Assembly: GCF_014287795.1 (NCBI RefSeq)
Contig: NZ_JACOON010000001.1
Location: forward strand, 124,001-188,000
Direction of reading: 5' to 3'
Length of the DNA: 64,000 nt
Source of the DNA: Christensenella tenuis
Lineage (GTDB): Bacteria; Bacillota; Clostridia; Christensenellales; Christensenellaceae
In this document: piece after piece, positions 17,399-25,852 of the stretch
Layout of the letters: each line of letters starts with the position of its first letter
Position numbering within the stretch: the first letter of the stretch is position 1
Program-made: the position numbers and the translations under genes
Notes under the pieces: model-generated
Seen by the model: the letters and a program-made list of their open reading frames with translations, nothing else
The model's database searches: none
Told to the model about the DNA's origin: nothing

Positions 17399-18145
17399 TT
17401 ATTGCCCAGCCCGCAGGACGGCCTGAATATGTTCTTCGTCAGGAAGACCAGAAACATCTGTTTTACTGTTATTGAAGTAGAGGAAAGTATGCCCGGCCAT
17501 TCCGCTTCCATAAAGATCATCCCCGCCCGTAGGCATACCAAACAAGGAAGCGGCATAAGTGTGACCATCCACGCTGACAAGGACAGCACGGTGCTCCCAT
17601 GTGTCGTCTCCACCGAATATGGAGCGGTAGGTATTGTAATCTACAGACGAAGGAGTTGCTACATAGGCGCAGTTATTTCCTCCTGTGCGGATAAGATTTA
17701 AAGTCTTGCCTGTGTTAAGATCCTGCACGGAAAACTGTGTCTCTACAGGAATTAAAGGATCGATATTTTCCCAGGAAAGGAGTTCTCCTTTTTCCTGTAC
17801 TGCTCCCGAATAGGCAGGGCCGGATATCTTCTTTACAGAAGGATTGATGGGGGCGCGTTTCGCGTCATCGGAAAAAAGAGCCTGGTAAGTATCTTCTCCT
17901 ACCTGGCCATCAGGAGAAATACCGCTTTGCGTCTGAAACTTTTTAACTGCCTGCACCGTCATATCGCTGAACTTGCCGGTAGGGCGGTAATTCAGGTACC
18001 CAAGATCACGCAGCCGCCTTTGGATAAGTGCTACTTCATCCCCGGTTGCATGCTGTTTAATTGCTGAATCTCCTTCTGCCGCCGCAATCGCCGGAAGAAC
18101 CATTACGAGGCAAACGAGGAGTAAAATACTAATCCATTTTTTCAT
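17399..18145 (-). CDS. Exported peptidoglycan-binding domain protein
   Basis: This 248-residue protein has a signal peptide ending near AIAAAEG (about residue 24). A PG_binding_1 repeat at about 33-90 follows (GDEVALIQRRLRDLGYLNYRPTGKFSDMTVQAVKKFQ, then TYQALF). A C-terminal domain of about 130 residues contains LNLIRTGGNNCAYV and HTFLYFNNSKTDVSGLPDEEHIQAVLRA, a type often found in exported clostridial wall proteins; its function is unknown to me. The minus-10 box TAGAAT ends only 6 bases before the ATG and no ribosome site is seen, so the transcript is probably leaderless. It is divergent from recX. Confidence 0.82.
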   Translation of the reverse strand: MKKWISILLLVCLVMVLPAIAAAEGDSAIKQHATGDEVALIQRRLRDLGYLNYRPTGKFSDMTVQAVKKFQTQSGISPDGQVGEDTYQALFSDDAKRAPINPSVKKISGPAYSGAVQEKGELLSWENIDPLIPVETQFSVQDLNTGKTLNLIRTGGNNCAYVATPSSVDYNTYRSIFGGDDTWEHRAVLVSVDGHTYAASLFGMPTGGDDLYGSGMAGHTFLYFNNSKTDVSGLPDEEHIQAVLRAGQ

Positions 18146-18151
18146 ATCGTT

Positions 18152-18180
18152 ATTCTACAAAAAAACGGGAAAAAATGCAA
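18152..18180 (-). promoter_or_regulatory. Promoter of the peptidoglycan-binding gene, apparently leaderless
   Basis: On the minus strand TTGCAT (18180-18175), a 17-base spacer and TAGAAT (18157-18152) lead to the ATG at 18145 after only 6 bases. The expected transcript start therefore falls on or next to the start codon. Confidence 0.65.
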
Positions 18181-18208
18181 ATTTGTTTCAAATTTACGAG
18201 GTTTCCAG

Positions 18209-18220
18209 TATAATAAAATT
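18209..18220 (+). promoter_or_regulatory. Minus-10 box of recX, apparently leaderless
   Basis: TATAAT (18209-18214) is followed by 6 bases and the recX ATG. The minus-35 is poor: TTTCAA at 18186-18191 has 17-base spacing. No ribosome site lies at a usable distance. Confidence 0.5.
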
Positions 18221-18835
18221 ATGGGAAAAATTACGGATATGCAAAAGGGAGCGCGCAATAAAGACCGGATCAACGTTTTTATGGACGGCGAATTTGCGTT
18301 TGCCGTCTATATTGATACGGCTCTGGCAAACCGTCTAAAAATAGGGAGCGAACTTTCTGTCGAAGAAAAAGAACGTATTTTGTGTGAAGATGGGGAAAAA
18401 TATGCGCTTGCCTGCGCAATGAAATTTCTTTCCTATCGGATGCGGACGGAAAAAGAGTTGCGTGGTAAGCTCAGCGGAAAAGGGATTTCAGAGGATTGCG
18501 TCGAACGTGCGGTGAAAAAATTAAAAGAGATAGGATATCTTGACGATCGTGAATTTGCCGGCCTGTACGCGCAGGAGCTTTTGCAAAAATATGGGCAGCG
18601 TGTTGCGGTGCAAAAGCTGATGCAAAAAGGAGTGCCGCGTGGCATCGCGGAGGAAGCGGCAAAAGATGCCGGACAGGAAGAACAAATTATAGATGGATAC
18701 ATTGTCCGGCTGAAGCAAAAGCACCGCAACGAAGAAGCCGGAAAAGCAAAACAAAAAATAATACGCGCATTGATGGCAAAGGGATTTGAATACGAGGAAA
18801 TCAAACGCGCGCTTCGAAGGTATGAAGAAGAATGA
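18221..18835 (+). CDS. recX: Regulatory protein RecX
   Basis: This 204-residue protein has the three-helix repeats of RecX, which binds RecA filaments and modulates recombination. The N-terminus GKITDMQKGARNKDRINVFMDGEFAFAV is the standard Bacillota form, supporting this start. Family motifs include LSYRMRTEKELRGKL, IGYLDDREFAGLYAQEL and KGFEYEEIKRAL at the end. It seems to be translated from a leaderless message. Its stop overlaps the birA start (ATGA), so the two genes are coupled. Confidence 0.93.
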   Translation: MGKITDMQKGARNKDRINVFMDGEFAFAVYIDTALANRLKIGSELSVEEKERILCEDGEKYALACAMKFLSYRMRTEKELRGKLSGKGISEDCVERAVKKLKEIGYLDDREFAGLYAQELLQKYGQRVAVQKLMQKGVPRGIAEEAAKDAGQEEQIIDGYIVRLKQKHRNEEAGKAKQKIIRALMAKGFEYEEIKRALRRYEEE

Positions 18836-19797
18836 AAAAAGAAATTTTAAAATTGCTTTTTAATGCAGATAACTTTCTTTCCGGGGAGCAAATCAGTGAA
18901 TTGCTGGGTATCTCCCGCGCGGCTGTGTGGAAGCACATCAAAGCAATCAAAGAGGAAGGAGGAAAAATTGAAGCACACACCAAGAGGGGCTACCGTCTTG
19001 TGGCTTTCCCTGATTTATTGAAGCCGGAATACGTAGGCTTTTTCTCGCAGCGGGCACAAACTATCGAATGGATGGAAGAAGTGGATTCCACCAATGAGCA
19101 CGCCAAACGGAAGGCGCGCGAAGGCGCGCCGCATGAAAGTGTATATATTGCGGAATACCAGACGAAGGGAAAGGGAAGGTTGAGCCGGGGATGGGTGTCC
19201 TCACCGGGGGATGCGATTCAAATGAGTGTGCTTTTGCGGCCGGAATTTGAGCCGCCGAAGGCTCCTGCGGTTACGTTTGCCGCCGCTCTTGGCGTAGTCG
19301 GCGCGGTTCGGAGGATCTGCGGTATCGATGCAAAAATAAAGTGGCCGAACGATGTTGTATATGGCGGGAAAAAGCTGTGTGGAATTTTGACGGAAATGTC
19401 TTCGGATATGGATCGTGTGGAATACATTGTGTGTGGTATGGGCCTTAATGTGAATCAACAGGAATTCCCAGCGGAGGTTGCACCAAAAGCGGTATCCCTT
19501 TGTATGGCGGCGGGGAAAAAACAGGATCGGGTAAAGCTTGCCGCCGCTATGGTCGACGATGTATTTGCATACTGTGAACGATATATTTCGGGTGGGATTG
19601 ATGCGATTTTTGATGAATATTGCGCAAATAGTGTTATAATAGGAAAAGAAATTAAAGTTTTGAGCGGAAAAGAAATTGTTCTGGGTGTTTGCGAAGGGTT
19701 TTCCAAACAGGGGGAGTTGCTGCTCAATACAGACGGAACAACCAGGTCTTTCATGGCAGGCGAAGTTTCGGTTCGCGGAATTGAGCAATATATCTGA
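18832..19797 (+). CDS. birA: Bifunctional biotin--protein ligase / biotin operon repressor
   Basis: This 321-residue protein joins biotin to carboxyl-carrier proteins via biotinyl-AMP and, with its DNA-binding domain, can repress biotin genes. The N-terminal winged helix is at about 1-60 (EQISELLGISRAAVWKHIKAIKEEGGKIEAHTKRGYRL). The catalytic domain has EVDSTNEHAKR, QTKGKGRLSRGW (the GRGRRGR-like loop), KWPNDVVYGGKKLCGIL with catalytic Lys, and GMGLNVNQ. A C-terminal SH3-like domain follows. It overlaps recX by 4 bases. No biotin genes are in the window. Confidence 0.95.
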   Translation: MKKEILKLLFNADNFLSGEQISELLGISRAAVWKHIKAIKEEGGKIEAHTKRGYRLVAFPDLLKPEYVGFFSQRAQTIEWMEEVDSTNEHAKRKAREGAPHESVYIAEYQTKGKGRLSRGWVSSPGDAIQMSVLLRPEFEPPKAPAVTFAAALGVVGAVRRICGIDAKIKWPNDVVYGGKKLCGILTEMSSDMDRVEYIVCGMGLNVNQQEFPAEVAPKAVSLCMAAGKKQDRVKLAAAMVDDVFAYCERYISGGIDAIFDEYCANSVIIGKEIKVLSGKEIVLGVCEGFSKQGELLLNTDGTTRSFMAGEVSVRGIEQYI

Positions 19798-19809
19798 CGG
19801 AGAAAGTTT

Positions 19810-20733
19810 ATGTACAGCGGAAGTATTACAGATATTCAGGGGCTTTTAACCGGTCACGCCCAGGATACCGCCGGAAGCACTGGCATTACGGTCGTCCTTG
19901 CCCCGAATGGCGCGGTATGCGGTGTTGATGTGCGTGGAAGCGCGCCCGGCACGCGGGAGACCGCTTTTATGTCGCAGGGGAAAGCGGTGCAGGAGTGTTA
20001 TGCGGTTTTGCTTGCGGGAGGCAGCGCCTTTGGCCTTGCAGCTGCGGACGGCGTGATGATTTATTGTGAACAGCAGGGAATGGGTGTGCGCACGGAAGAT
20101 GCGGTTGTGCCAATCGTTCCGGCGGCGGTCATCTATGATCTTGGATATGGCAGGAGCGATATCCGCCCGAACGCGGGAATGGGCTATGCGGCATGTATCA
20201 ATGCATGTACTAAAGTGCCGCAGGGCAGTGTAGGCGTTGGGATGGGCGCGACGGTCGGCAAAGTGCTCGGCATGAAACATGCGCAAAAGAGCGGCGTTGG
20301 TACCGCCAGCCTGCATCTTCCTGGCGGGGTTGTTATAGCGGCTCTCGTGGGAGTGAACGCCTTTGGAGATGTAGTAGAAAACGGGAGGGTGCTTGCTGGA
20401 GCGCAGCGAAACGGAACGTATATCAACACGGCGAAATACATGCTTGAGAATAAAGTGGAAACCGAATTTATGAAGGGGCGGAATACGACAATCGGTGTGG
20501 TCGCAACGAATGCAAAACTGACGAAAGACGAAGCCGCTAAGCTGGCCCAGGTTGCGCATGACGGCCTTGCGAAAGCTATCGATCCGATTCATACTATGGT
20601 AGATGGCGATACCATATTTTCCCTCTCCTACGGGACAAGAACGGCGGACATGAACGTGCTGATTACCGCTGCCATTGAGGCGACGCGGCGGGCTGTTGTA
20701 AACAGCGTTCTCGCCGCGGGGGAAAAACCATGA
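19810..20733 (+). CDS. P1-family (DmpA/NylC-type) self-processing peptidase
   Basis: This 307-residue Ntn-fold hydrolase resembles 6-aminohexanoate-oligomer hydrolase (NylC) and DmpA aminopeptidase. These cleave themselves and use the new N-terminal Thr or Ser. The expected cleavage point is Asn-Thr in RNTTIGVVATNAKLTK at about residues 226-241. Other family stretches are GVDVRGSAPGTRET, LLAGGSAFGLAAADGV and NAGMGYAACINA. It lies 12 bases after birA and overlaps acpS by 4 bases. The substrate is unknown; beta-peptides, D-amino-acid peptides and amides are known for relatives. Confidence 0.88.
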   Translation: MYSGSITDIQGLLTGHAQDTAGSTGITVVLAPNGAVCGVDVRGSAPGTRETAFMSQGKAVQECYAVLLAGGSAFGLAAADGVMIYCEQQGMGVRTEDAVVPIVPAAVIYDLGYGRSDIRPNAGMGYAACINACTKVPQGSVGVGMGATVGKVLGMKHAQKSGVGTASLHLPGGVVIAALVGVNAFGDVVENGRVLAGAQRNGTYINTAKYMLENKVETEFMKGRNTTIGVVATNAKLTKDEAAKLAQVAHDGLAKAIDPIHTMVDGDTIFSLSYGTRTADMNVLITAAIEATRRAVVNSVLAAGEKP

Positions 20734-21095
20734 TAATTGGCGTAGGAATCGACAGCCTTCGCATTGCGCGTATGGAAAACGCAATCAAGCGGGAGGCTTT
20801 TTTGAAACGTGTATTCACGGAGCGGGAAAGGCGCTACCTTGATGGGAAAAAACTTGCTGCGCAAAGTGCGGCGGGCATGTTCTGTGCAAAGGAAGCCGTA
20901 CTGAAAGCGCTCTCGCTTGGCATTATAGACGCAAGGCTTACCGATATTGAAATTTTGCATAAGGAAAGCGGCGCACCTTATGCCGTGCTGCACGGTCCGC
21001 TCGAGGGGAAAACGGCCCTGCATATTAGCATTACACATACGGAAGATACAGCCAGCGCAATTGCTATACTCGAAAGGGAGGAACGGCCAGAATGA
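20730..21095 (+). CDS. acpS: Holo-[acyl-carrier-protein] synthase
   Basis: This 121-residue AcpS-type phosphopantetheinyl transferase moves 4'-phosphopantetheine from CoA to a Ser of acyl carrier protein. The magnesium-binding Asp8 is in GVGIDSLRIARME, and the second signature is FCAKEAVLKAL (Glu in AKEA). The usual acidic residue in the first motif (IxEI) is Arg here (SLRI), a mild variant. The length is typical. It overlaps the P1 peptidase and the following repair enzyme by 4 bases each, so all three are coupled. Confidence 0.9.
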   Translation: MIIGVGIDSLRIARMENAIKREAFLKRVFTERERRYLDGKKLAAQSAAGMFCAKEAVLKALSLGIIDARLTDIEILHKESGAPYAVLHGPLEGKTALHISITHTEDTASAIAILEREERPE

Positions 21096-23167
21096 GAACA
21101 GTATTGACACCAAAGCAAATGGGAGCGGTAGACCGCTATATGATAGACCGGATGAAAATTCCCGGTATCCTGCTGATGGAAAACGCCGCCTATGGCGTTT
21201 ATGAGGCGATCCGTGAAGAGAGAGAGCCTTGTACCGTACAGGTATTTTGTGGAACAGGAAACAACGGCGGCGATGGGTTTGCGGTTGCGCGCATCCTGCT
21301 TGCAAACGGCTATGATGTAAAGGTAATCCTCCTTGGGAATCCATCTTCGCTCAAAGAAGATGCTGCGGAGAATTTTGCTTTTTTCAGGGAAACAAGGGAG
21401 TATTATACAATTATAACGAATAAAGAGGAATTTGAGGCTCTTCCTGAGGCAGAGGTTTATGTAGATGCGATTTTCGGTACAGGACTTGCGAGGAATATAG
21501 ATGGAATCTATCAAGATGCGGTGAATTTTTTAAATGCCAGAGATGCGCTGGTGGTGAGTGTAGACATCCCTTCGGGAATCAACGCGGAAACGGGTATTAT
21601 TATGGGAGCGGCGGTACGCGCAGATATTTCAGTGACTTTTCAATATCCGAAGGTAGGCCACTTCCTGTATCCGGGACGGGAATATGCCGGGGAACTTCAG
21701 GTTGTAAGGATCGGTGTGGATGAAGGCTGCGATATTCCGCTTCAGGCTGCGGTATGCGCCTATGAAAGCGACGATCCGGATATGTGTCTGGGGGAACGAC
21801 CTCTCGACTCCAACAAGGGAAGCTATGGAAAACTTTTATTGGTTGCGGGCAGTTATGGTATGGCGGGGGCAGCGGTGCTCAGCGCGCGGGCTGCATCCCG
21901 TGCGGGAGCAGGCTTAGTGACGGCAGCTTCCTGCGGGGAAGTGATCAGCGTCTTGCAGCAAAACGTGCCGGAAGCAACCTGCTTTGAAGTTGGCGGAGAG
22001 AATGGAATTATTTCAAGGGAAGCAATTCCTTCCCTTGAAAAACTTACCCTGGGAAAGACGGCGATTGCCGTAGGACCTGGGCTGGGTGTGAATGATGATA
22101 TTGCCGCTGTAGTGGGTAACCTGATTACGGAATGTGAGCTACCGAAAGTGGTGGATGCGGACGGACTCAATGTACTTGCAGAGCATTTGGAATTTTTAGA
22201 AAACAAACAGGGAGAGGTAATCCTGACTCCGCATCCCAAAGAGTTTTCACGGCTTTCGGGGATGCGGACAGAAGATATTCTTGGAAATCCTGTGAAGGCT
22301 GCTGTTGATTTTGCGGTTGAATATGGTGTGACGCTCGTCCTGAAGGGAAGCACGACAATTGTCGCAGACCAGTTTGGAAATGCGTCGTTGCTGTGCGTAG
22401 GGACCCCGGGAATGGCAAAGGGAGGCAGTGGAGACGTTCTTACCGGTATCATTGGCGGATTGCTTGCGCAGGGAAAGGACGTTTATGAAGCAGCGCTTAC
22501 CGGTGTGTATATCGCTGGAATGGCAGGCGAACTTGCGGCAGAACAGGAAGGAGAATATTCCATGACGCCCATGGATACGGTGAATTATATTGGCCGGGTA
22601 ATGGACGCAATGGTGGTAGATTATATTACTGCCGATACGGCACATGGACACGGAGGGGATGCGGACGTCCCGCGTATGCTTCCGAAAAAGACGGTCGAGA
22701 TAGTGGCCGGACAGATCGAAACTCCTATATTTACAGGTGCACAGGCGGAACCGGAAGCCATGGGAGAAGAAATATGGCCGGAAGAAACCGGCACGGAGGA
22801 AGCGCTATGGGCGGAGGAAGAGATCGTATCTGAAGAACCGAAAGATCTGGCGCCTGAAGAAGAAACGGATGTGGAAGAACCGACAAGGATAGTTCCGGAG
22901 GTCAGGGAAGAACGCAAGCCGCTTGAGCCAGCTATGGATTTTCTGGAAAAATATACTGACGAGCCAAAAGAACCGATGACACGGACACAGCGCAGGATTC
23001 TCGGGCAAACGCAGGAGAAAGAGAAGAATTCTTTCTTTCGGCGTAAGACAAAACAGGAGGAGACACCCATAATACCTGAGGTAACACCGCAGGATGTTAT
23101 GGATGAAGTAATGGACGAATTGCCGCAGGAGACCCCAAAAAGGCCTACACGGCGTAAAATTGGCTGA
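21092..23167 (+). CDS. nnrD: Bifunctional NAD(P)HX epimerase/dehydratase with long C-terminal tail
   Basis: This enzyme repairs hydrated NAD(P)H. The N-terminal epimerase domain (about 1-215, YjeF_N) has FCGTGNNGGDGFAVAR and DAIFGTGL. The ADP-dependent dehydratase domain (about 225-505) has GSYGMAGAAVLSARAA, GPGLG and GMAKGGSGDVLTGIIGGLLAQG. Two-domain enzymes are normally about 500-520 residues; this one has 691. The extra 175 residues are very acidic (many Glu/Pro), then basic near the end (FFRRKTKQEE, RPTRRKIG), and look disordered. The acpS-nnr order is common in Bacillota. The tail function is unknown. Confidence 0.93.
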   Translation: MRTVLTPKQMGAVDRYMIDRMKIPGILLMENAAYGVYEAIREEREPCTVQVFCGTGNNGGDGFAVARILLANGYDVKVILLGNPSSLKEDAAENFAFFRETREYYTIITNKEEFEALPEAEVYVDAIFGTGLARNIDGIYQDAVNFLNARDALVVSVDIPSGINAETGIIMGAAVRADISVTFQYPKVGHFLYPGREYAGELQVVRIGVDEGCDIPLQAAVCAYESDDPDMCLGERPLDSNKGSYGKLLLVAGSYGMAGAAVLSARAASRAGAGLVTAASCGEVISVLQQNVPEATCFEVGGENGIISREAIPSLEKLTLGKTAIAVGPGLGVNDDIAAVVGNLITECELPKVVDADGLNVLAEHLEFLENKQGEVILTPHPKEFSRLSGMRTEDILGNPVKAAVDFAVEYGVTLVLKGSTTIVADQFGNASLLCVGTPGMAKGGSGDVLTGIIGGLLAQGKDVYEAALTGVYIAGMAGELAAEQEGEYSMTPMDTVNYIGRVMDAMVVDYITADTAHGHGGDADVPRMLPKKTVEIVAGQIETPIFTGAQAEPEAMGEEIWPEETGTEEALWAEEEIVSEEPKDLAPEEETDVEEPTRIVPEVREERKPLEPAMDFLEKYTDEPKEPMTRTQRRILGQTQEKEKNSFFRRKTKQEETPIIPEVTPQDVMDEVMDELPQETPKRPTRRKIG

Positions 23168-23183
23168 CAGGAGGAGGAAAGCA

Positions 23184-23690
23184 ATGTTGGAATTTAAGGA
23201 GCTGGATCCCGCGGAACTTGAAGGGAACCCCTTTGAAATGATCGGAAAGGGCTGGATGCTTGTCACGGCGGAAAAAGAAGGACAAGTGAATGCCATGACA
23301 GCCTCATGGGGCGGTATGGGTGTGATGTGGGGGAAAAATGTTGCGTTTGTTGTAATCCGTCCGACCCGGTACACAAAGGAGTTTATTGATGCAACAGATA
23401 CCTTTTCTCTTGCGTTTTTAGAGGATAGCTACCGCAAAACGTTGAATTATTTTGGAACGGTATCCGGGCGTGATGAAGATAAGATTAAAACATCGGGGCT
23501 GACCGTATTACACGACGAACAAACGCCGTATTTTAAAGAGGCGAGTCTTGTTCTTGTCTGCCGAAAGCTGTACGCGCAGCAGTACGACCCGAAATGTTTT
23601 ATTGATCAAGAGCCGGACAGAAAATGGTATCCGGAAAAGGACTATCATACGATGTATATCGCAGAGATTGCAAAAGTCTTTCAAAAATGA
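23184..23690 (+). CDS. Flavin reductase-like (FMN-binding split barrel) protein
   Basis: This 168-residue protein has the flavin reductase/DIM6-NTAB type fold: GWMLVTAEKEGQVNAMTASWGGMGVMWGKNVAFVVIRPTRYT is the usual FMN-phosphate-contacting region. A C-terminal part YHTMYIAEI follows. The start at 23184 is preceded by AGGAGGAGG; an upstream ATG in frame overlaps the previous gene and has no site. It probably binds FMN and may act as a flavin reductase or flavoredoxin. The partner is unknown. Confidence 0.85.
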   Translation: MLEFKELDPAELEGNPFEMIGKGWMLVTAEKEGQVNAMTASWGGMGVMWGKNVAFVVIRPTRYTKEFIDATDTFSLAFLEDSYRKTLNYFGTVSGRDEDKIKTSGLTVLHDEQTPYFKEASLVLVCRKLYAQQYDPKCFIDQEPDRKWYPEKDYHTMYIAEIAKVFQK

Positions 23691-23752
23691 ATAGAAAAAT
23701 GCAAAGGCCGCAGCAATCATGCCGGGGCCTTTGTATTTCTATTCATTTTTCC
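23689..23752 (+). terminator. Long-stem terminator after the flavin reductase gene
   Basis: A long imperfect stem pairs 23689-23709 with 23726-23744 and is followed by ATTTTT. Its left arm begins in the stop codon. Confidence 0.85.
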
Positions 23753-24240
23753 AGTTTTTCAGGATCTGGATTTTCTATGTTCGCATAGTAAACCGTACAG
23801 TGATAAATATAAAGCTGGCAGCAGTCTGTTTTTTTTGTTTTGAAGAATACAAGCCTGTTCATACATTTATTCAGGACCTTCATTTTTCAGCAATGCAATA
23901 TCCGTATATCCGAGATGAAGTACATCATGCTCCGCCCTCTTTACGATACTGGGAATTTTTCACGACTCACTCATCATAGTAAAGCCCCCTCGGAGATTTT
24001 ATTATAAAAAAGCACCGCGAGCAAAATCTATTTCCCGTGCATAGCAAAGTCTAGAGGCGGGCAAACGCCGGAATGAGAAATAAAGGAAGATTAATTTAAG
24101 GAATAGAAGAAGGGCAGACACCGCCATACCGGAAATCATAAACAAATTTTAGAGCCCGATTTTGTATTGCGTTGAAACATAATGCCAGCAAAATTTCAGA
24201 AGAAAACAAGAAAATTGAGAATACCCGCAAAATGGCATAT
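23753..24240. other. Noncoding stretch of about 490 bases
   Basis: No convincing gene is seen here. Short frames are interrupted by stops on both strands. A minus-strand reading at about 23765-23965 has protein-like composition with one internal TAA and may be a decayed gene, but no family is recognisable. Confidence 0.4.
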
Positions 24241-24273
24241 AAAAAATCGCTTAAATTGATTAAGCGATTTTTT
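24241..24273 (-). terminator. Terminator of tRNA-Leu
   Basis: A perfect 14-bp stem (24241-24254 with 24260-24273) with a 5-base loop ends in TTTTTT on the minus strand, directly downstream of the tRNA. Confidence 0.9.
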
Positions 24274-24276
24274 CTG

Positions 24277-24360
24277 TGGTGCGGTAGATGGGACTTGAAC
24301 CCATACGTCATGGACACACGCCCCTCAAACGTGCCTGTCTGCCTATTCCAGCACTACCGC
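24277..24360 (-). tRNA. tRNA-Leu (anticodon GAG)
   Basis: The 84-base minus-strand gene has acceptor stem GCGGTAG/CTACCGC, an encoded CCA end, a T-loop GGTTCAAGTCC and a long variable arm typical of leucine tRNAs. The anticodon stem CACGT/GCGTG carries loop TTGAGGG, giving anticodon GAG for CUU/CUC codons. Confidence 0.93.
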
Positions 24361-24437
24361 GAGCAACACAAAATATTATATTATACGAACAGGCCGAAGT
24401 CAAGAAATAGATTTCACTTTTTACTCTAAAATAGAAA

Positions 24438-25700
24438 TTATTTCTTTTTCTTGTATTGATCCCTATACCGTTCCACCCGGGAGCCTACTTTAGGCCGCGA
24501 AGAGTCCCGGACTGGGTGCGGTATGTTTTGTGCAGGTGAAGCAGGCTGTGTGGGTATGGATTCAGGCGCTTCGTCTACGGAGGTATTCCGGCGGGCAAGC
24601 GACTCTTCAGCGATGGTGGGGCGCGTAATGGGGTTGCCTACATCATAGCCACGCGAAGCGCGCGTATATTTATTGGGATCATAAGTATCCTCGGGTTCGC
24701 GTGCTGTTTCAGGCAAACCACAGGAATTCTCCGCCTTCCGTGCACAAGTATCGCCTGCAAGTCCTTGCGAAGCGCTGTCTACAGTATCTGGCTTAACCTC
24801 GATGGAACCCTCAGCCGCGCTATAGGTGATCTCTCTTTTCCTGCTTGCATGAATTAGTATGATAATGATAACGATAAGCGCCACGACAACGCAAGCCCCG
24901 GCTACATATAACGGAAAATATGGGTCGTTATAGTAGGCGTCTGTAATCCTTTGGCCGATGTTCTGCAGAAATTGCTGGATTCCGCCTGAGGCTGGCGCTG
25001 AGGAGGACTGCGGTACCGGGGTAGGGGTAGATGAAACGGTGGCGGCCGGGGTAGGCGAAATTGTGGGAGCCGCCGATGATTGCACAGCAACAGGAGTGCT
25101 GTCGAATCTCAACGTGGATAAAATGGTTTCCGCGGGGGCCAGATAAGTGTTTGACGCATCGTTTTTATAGAGCATCGTGATTGCGAATAAATAATTATCA
25201 TCCGCAAGCAAATAAATTTTTGTTGTATAACCATTATCTTCCGTGTGCCGCCCAGTTAATACGAGCGCCGTTTTTCCGGCGAACGTTTCCGTGGTGTCCG
25301 CGTCAAAGGTATAAACAGAACCGTATTCCGCTTTCTTTTCCTGCGCGATGGAATCCAGTTGCTCTGCCGAAAGCATGGACAAATCCGTAATGGCACTTTC
25401 TGCTGAAAGACTGGGAAGGATCTCGCTGACCGGCGTTGCGGTCATATCGAGCGAATAGGAAAGTGTCGTCCCATTTTCATAAGATGCGATTAAAAAACAC
25501 ACCGGAGGCGTTTTTCCCTGCGCGACCGCAAGAAGGTCTTCCGGCATATTCGAACCTTCCTGTGTATAATAATATGTGGTCTCCTCTTCGGGAAGTTCGA
25601 CGTTATAGTGATATGCCTGATCCGCATAAGGTGCGGCGAGCGCAGAGACGGATATAGACAATATAAGGATAAACGTGAGGATAAATAGCAGCTTTTTCAA
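24438..25700 (-). CDS. Single-pass membrane protein with extracellular domain, function unknown
   Basis: This 420-residue protein has a signal peptide (KKLLFILTFILILSISVSALA). An extracellular region to about residue 210 resembles no family I can name. Then come a Ser/Thr/Pro-rich linker (about 215-250), one transmembrane helix (about 272-295) and a polar cytoplasmic tail ending RDQYKKKK. The start is a TTG at 25700 preceded by GGAGGG; the frame continues upstream but has no site there. It has its own promoter. It could be a sensor or wall-linked protein; nothing firmer can be said. Confidence 0.75.
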   Translation of the reverse strand: MKKLLFILTFILILSISVSALAAPYADQAYHYNVELPEEETTYYYTQEGSNMPEDLLAVAQGKTPPVCFLIASYENGTTLSYSLDMTATPVSEILPSLSAESAITDLSMLSAEQLDSIAQEKKAEYGSVYTFDADTTETFAGKTALVLTGRHTEDNGYTTKIYLLADDNYLFAITMLYKNDASNTYLAPAETILSTLRFDSTPVAVQSSAAPTISPTPAATVSSTPTPVPQSSSAPASGGIQQFLQNIGQRITDAYYNDPYFPLYVAGACVVVALIVIIIILIHASRKREITYSAAEGSIEVKPDTVDSASQGLAGDTCARKAENSCGLPETAREPEDTYDPNKYTRASRGYDVGNPITRPTIAEESLARRNTSVDEAPESIPTQPASPAQNIPHPVRDSSRPKVGSRVERYRDQYKKKK

Positions 25701-25748
25701 AACAGTCCCTCCAGATGTTAAATCGCATTTATGATCCGGTTTGTTGCT

Positions 25749-25777
25749 ATTATAACTTAACGATAAAAGATTTTCAA
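25749..25777 (-). promoter_or_regulatory. Promoter of the 24438-25700 gene
   Basis: On the minus strand TTGAAA (25777-25772) and TATAAT (25754-25749) are separated by 17 bases. Confidence 0.75.
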
Positions 25778-25806
25778 TGAAATCCGGCAGCAGGCATGTT
25801 GGAGTG

Positions 25807-25851
25807 GCAAAAGCAAACGATACTGCACCCCACGATACCATTTGCTTTTGC
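25807..25851 (-). terminator. Possible terminator of the symporter gene
   Basis: A perfect 11-bp inverted repeat (25807-25817 with 25841-25851) flanks a 23-base loop. The T-rich part lies inside the stem, so its strength is uncertain. Confidence 0.5.
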
Positions 25852-25852
25852 G

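Noticed and set aside
19846..20784. 312-codon minus-strand frame opposite the P1 peptidase
   Set aside because: The plus-strand product has clear family motifs and overlaps its neighbours in an operon; the antisense product does not look like a protein.
23719..23979. 86-codon plus-strand frame after the flavin reductase gene
   Set aside because: It begins within the terminator hairpin, is rich in aromatic residues and Cys, and has no ribosome site.
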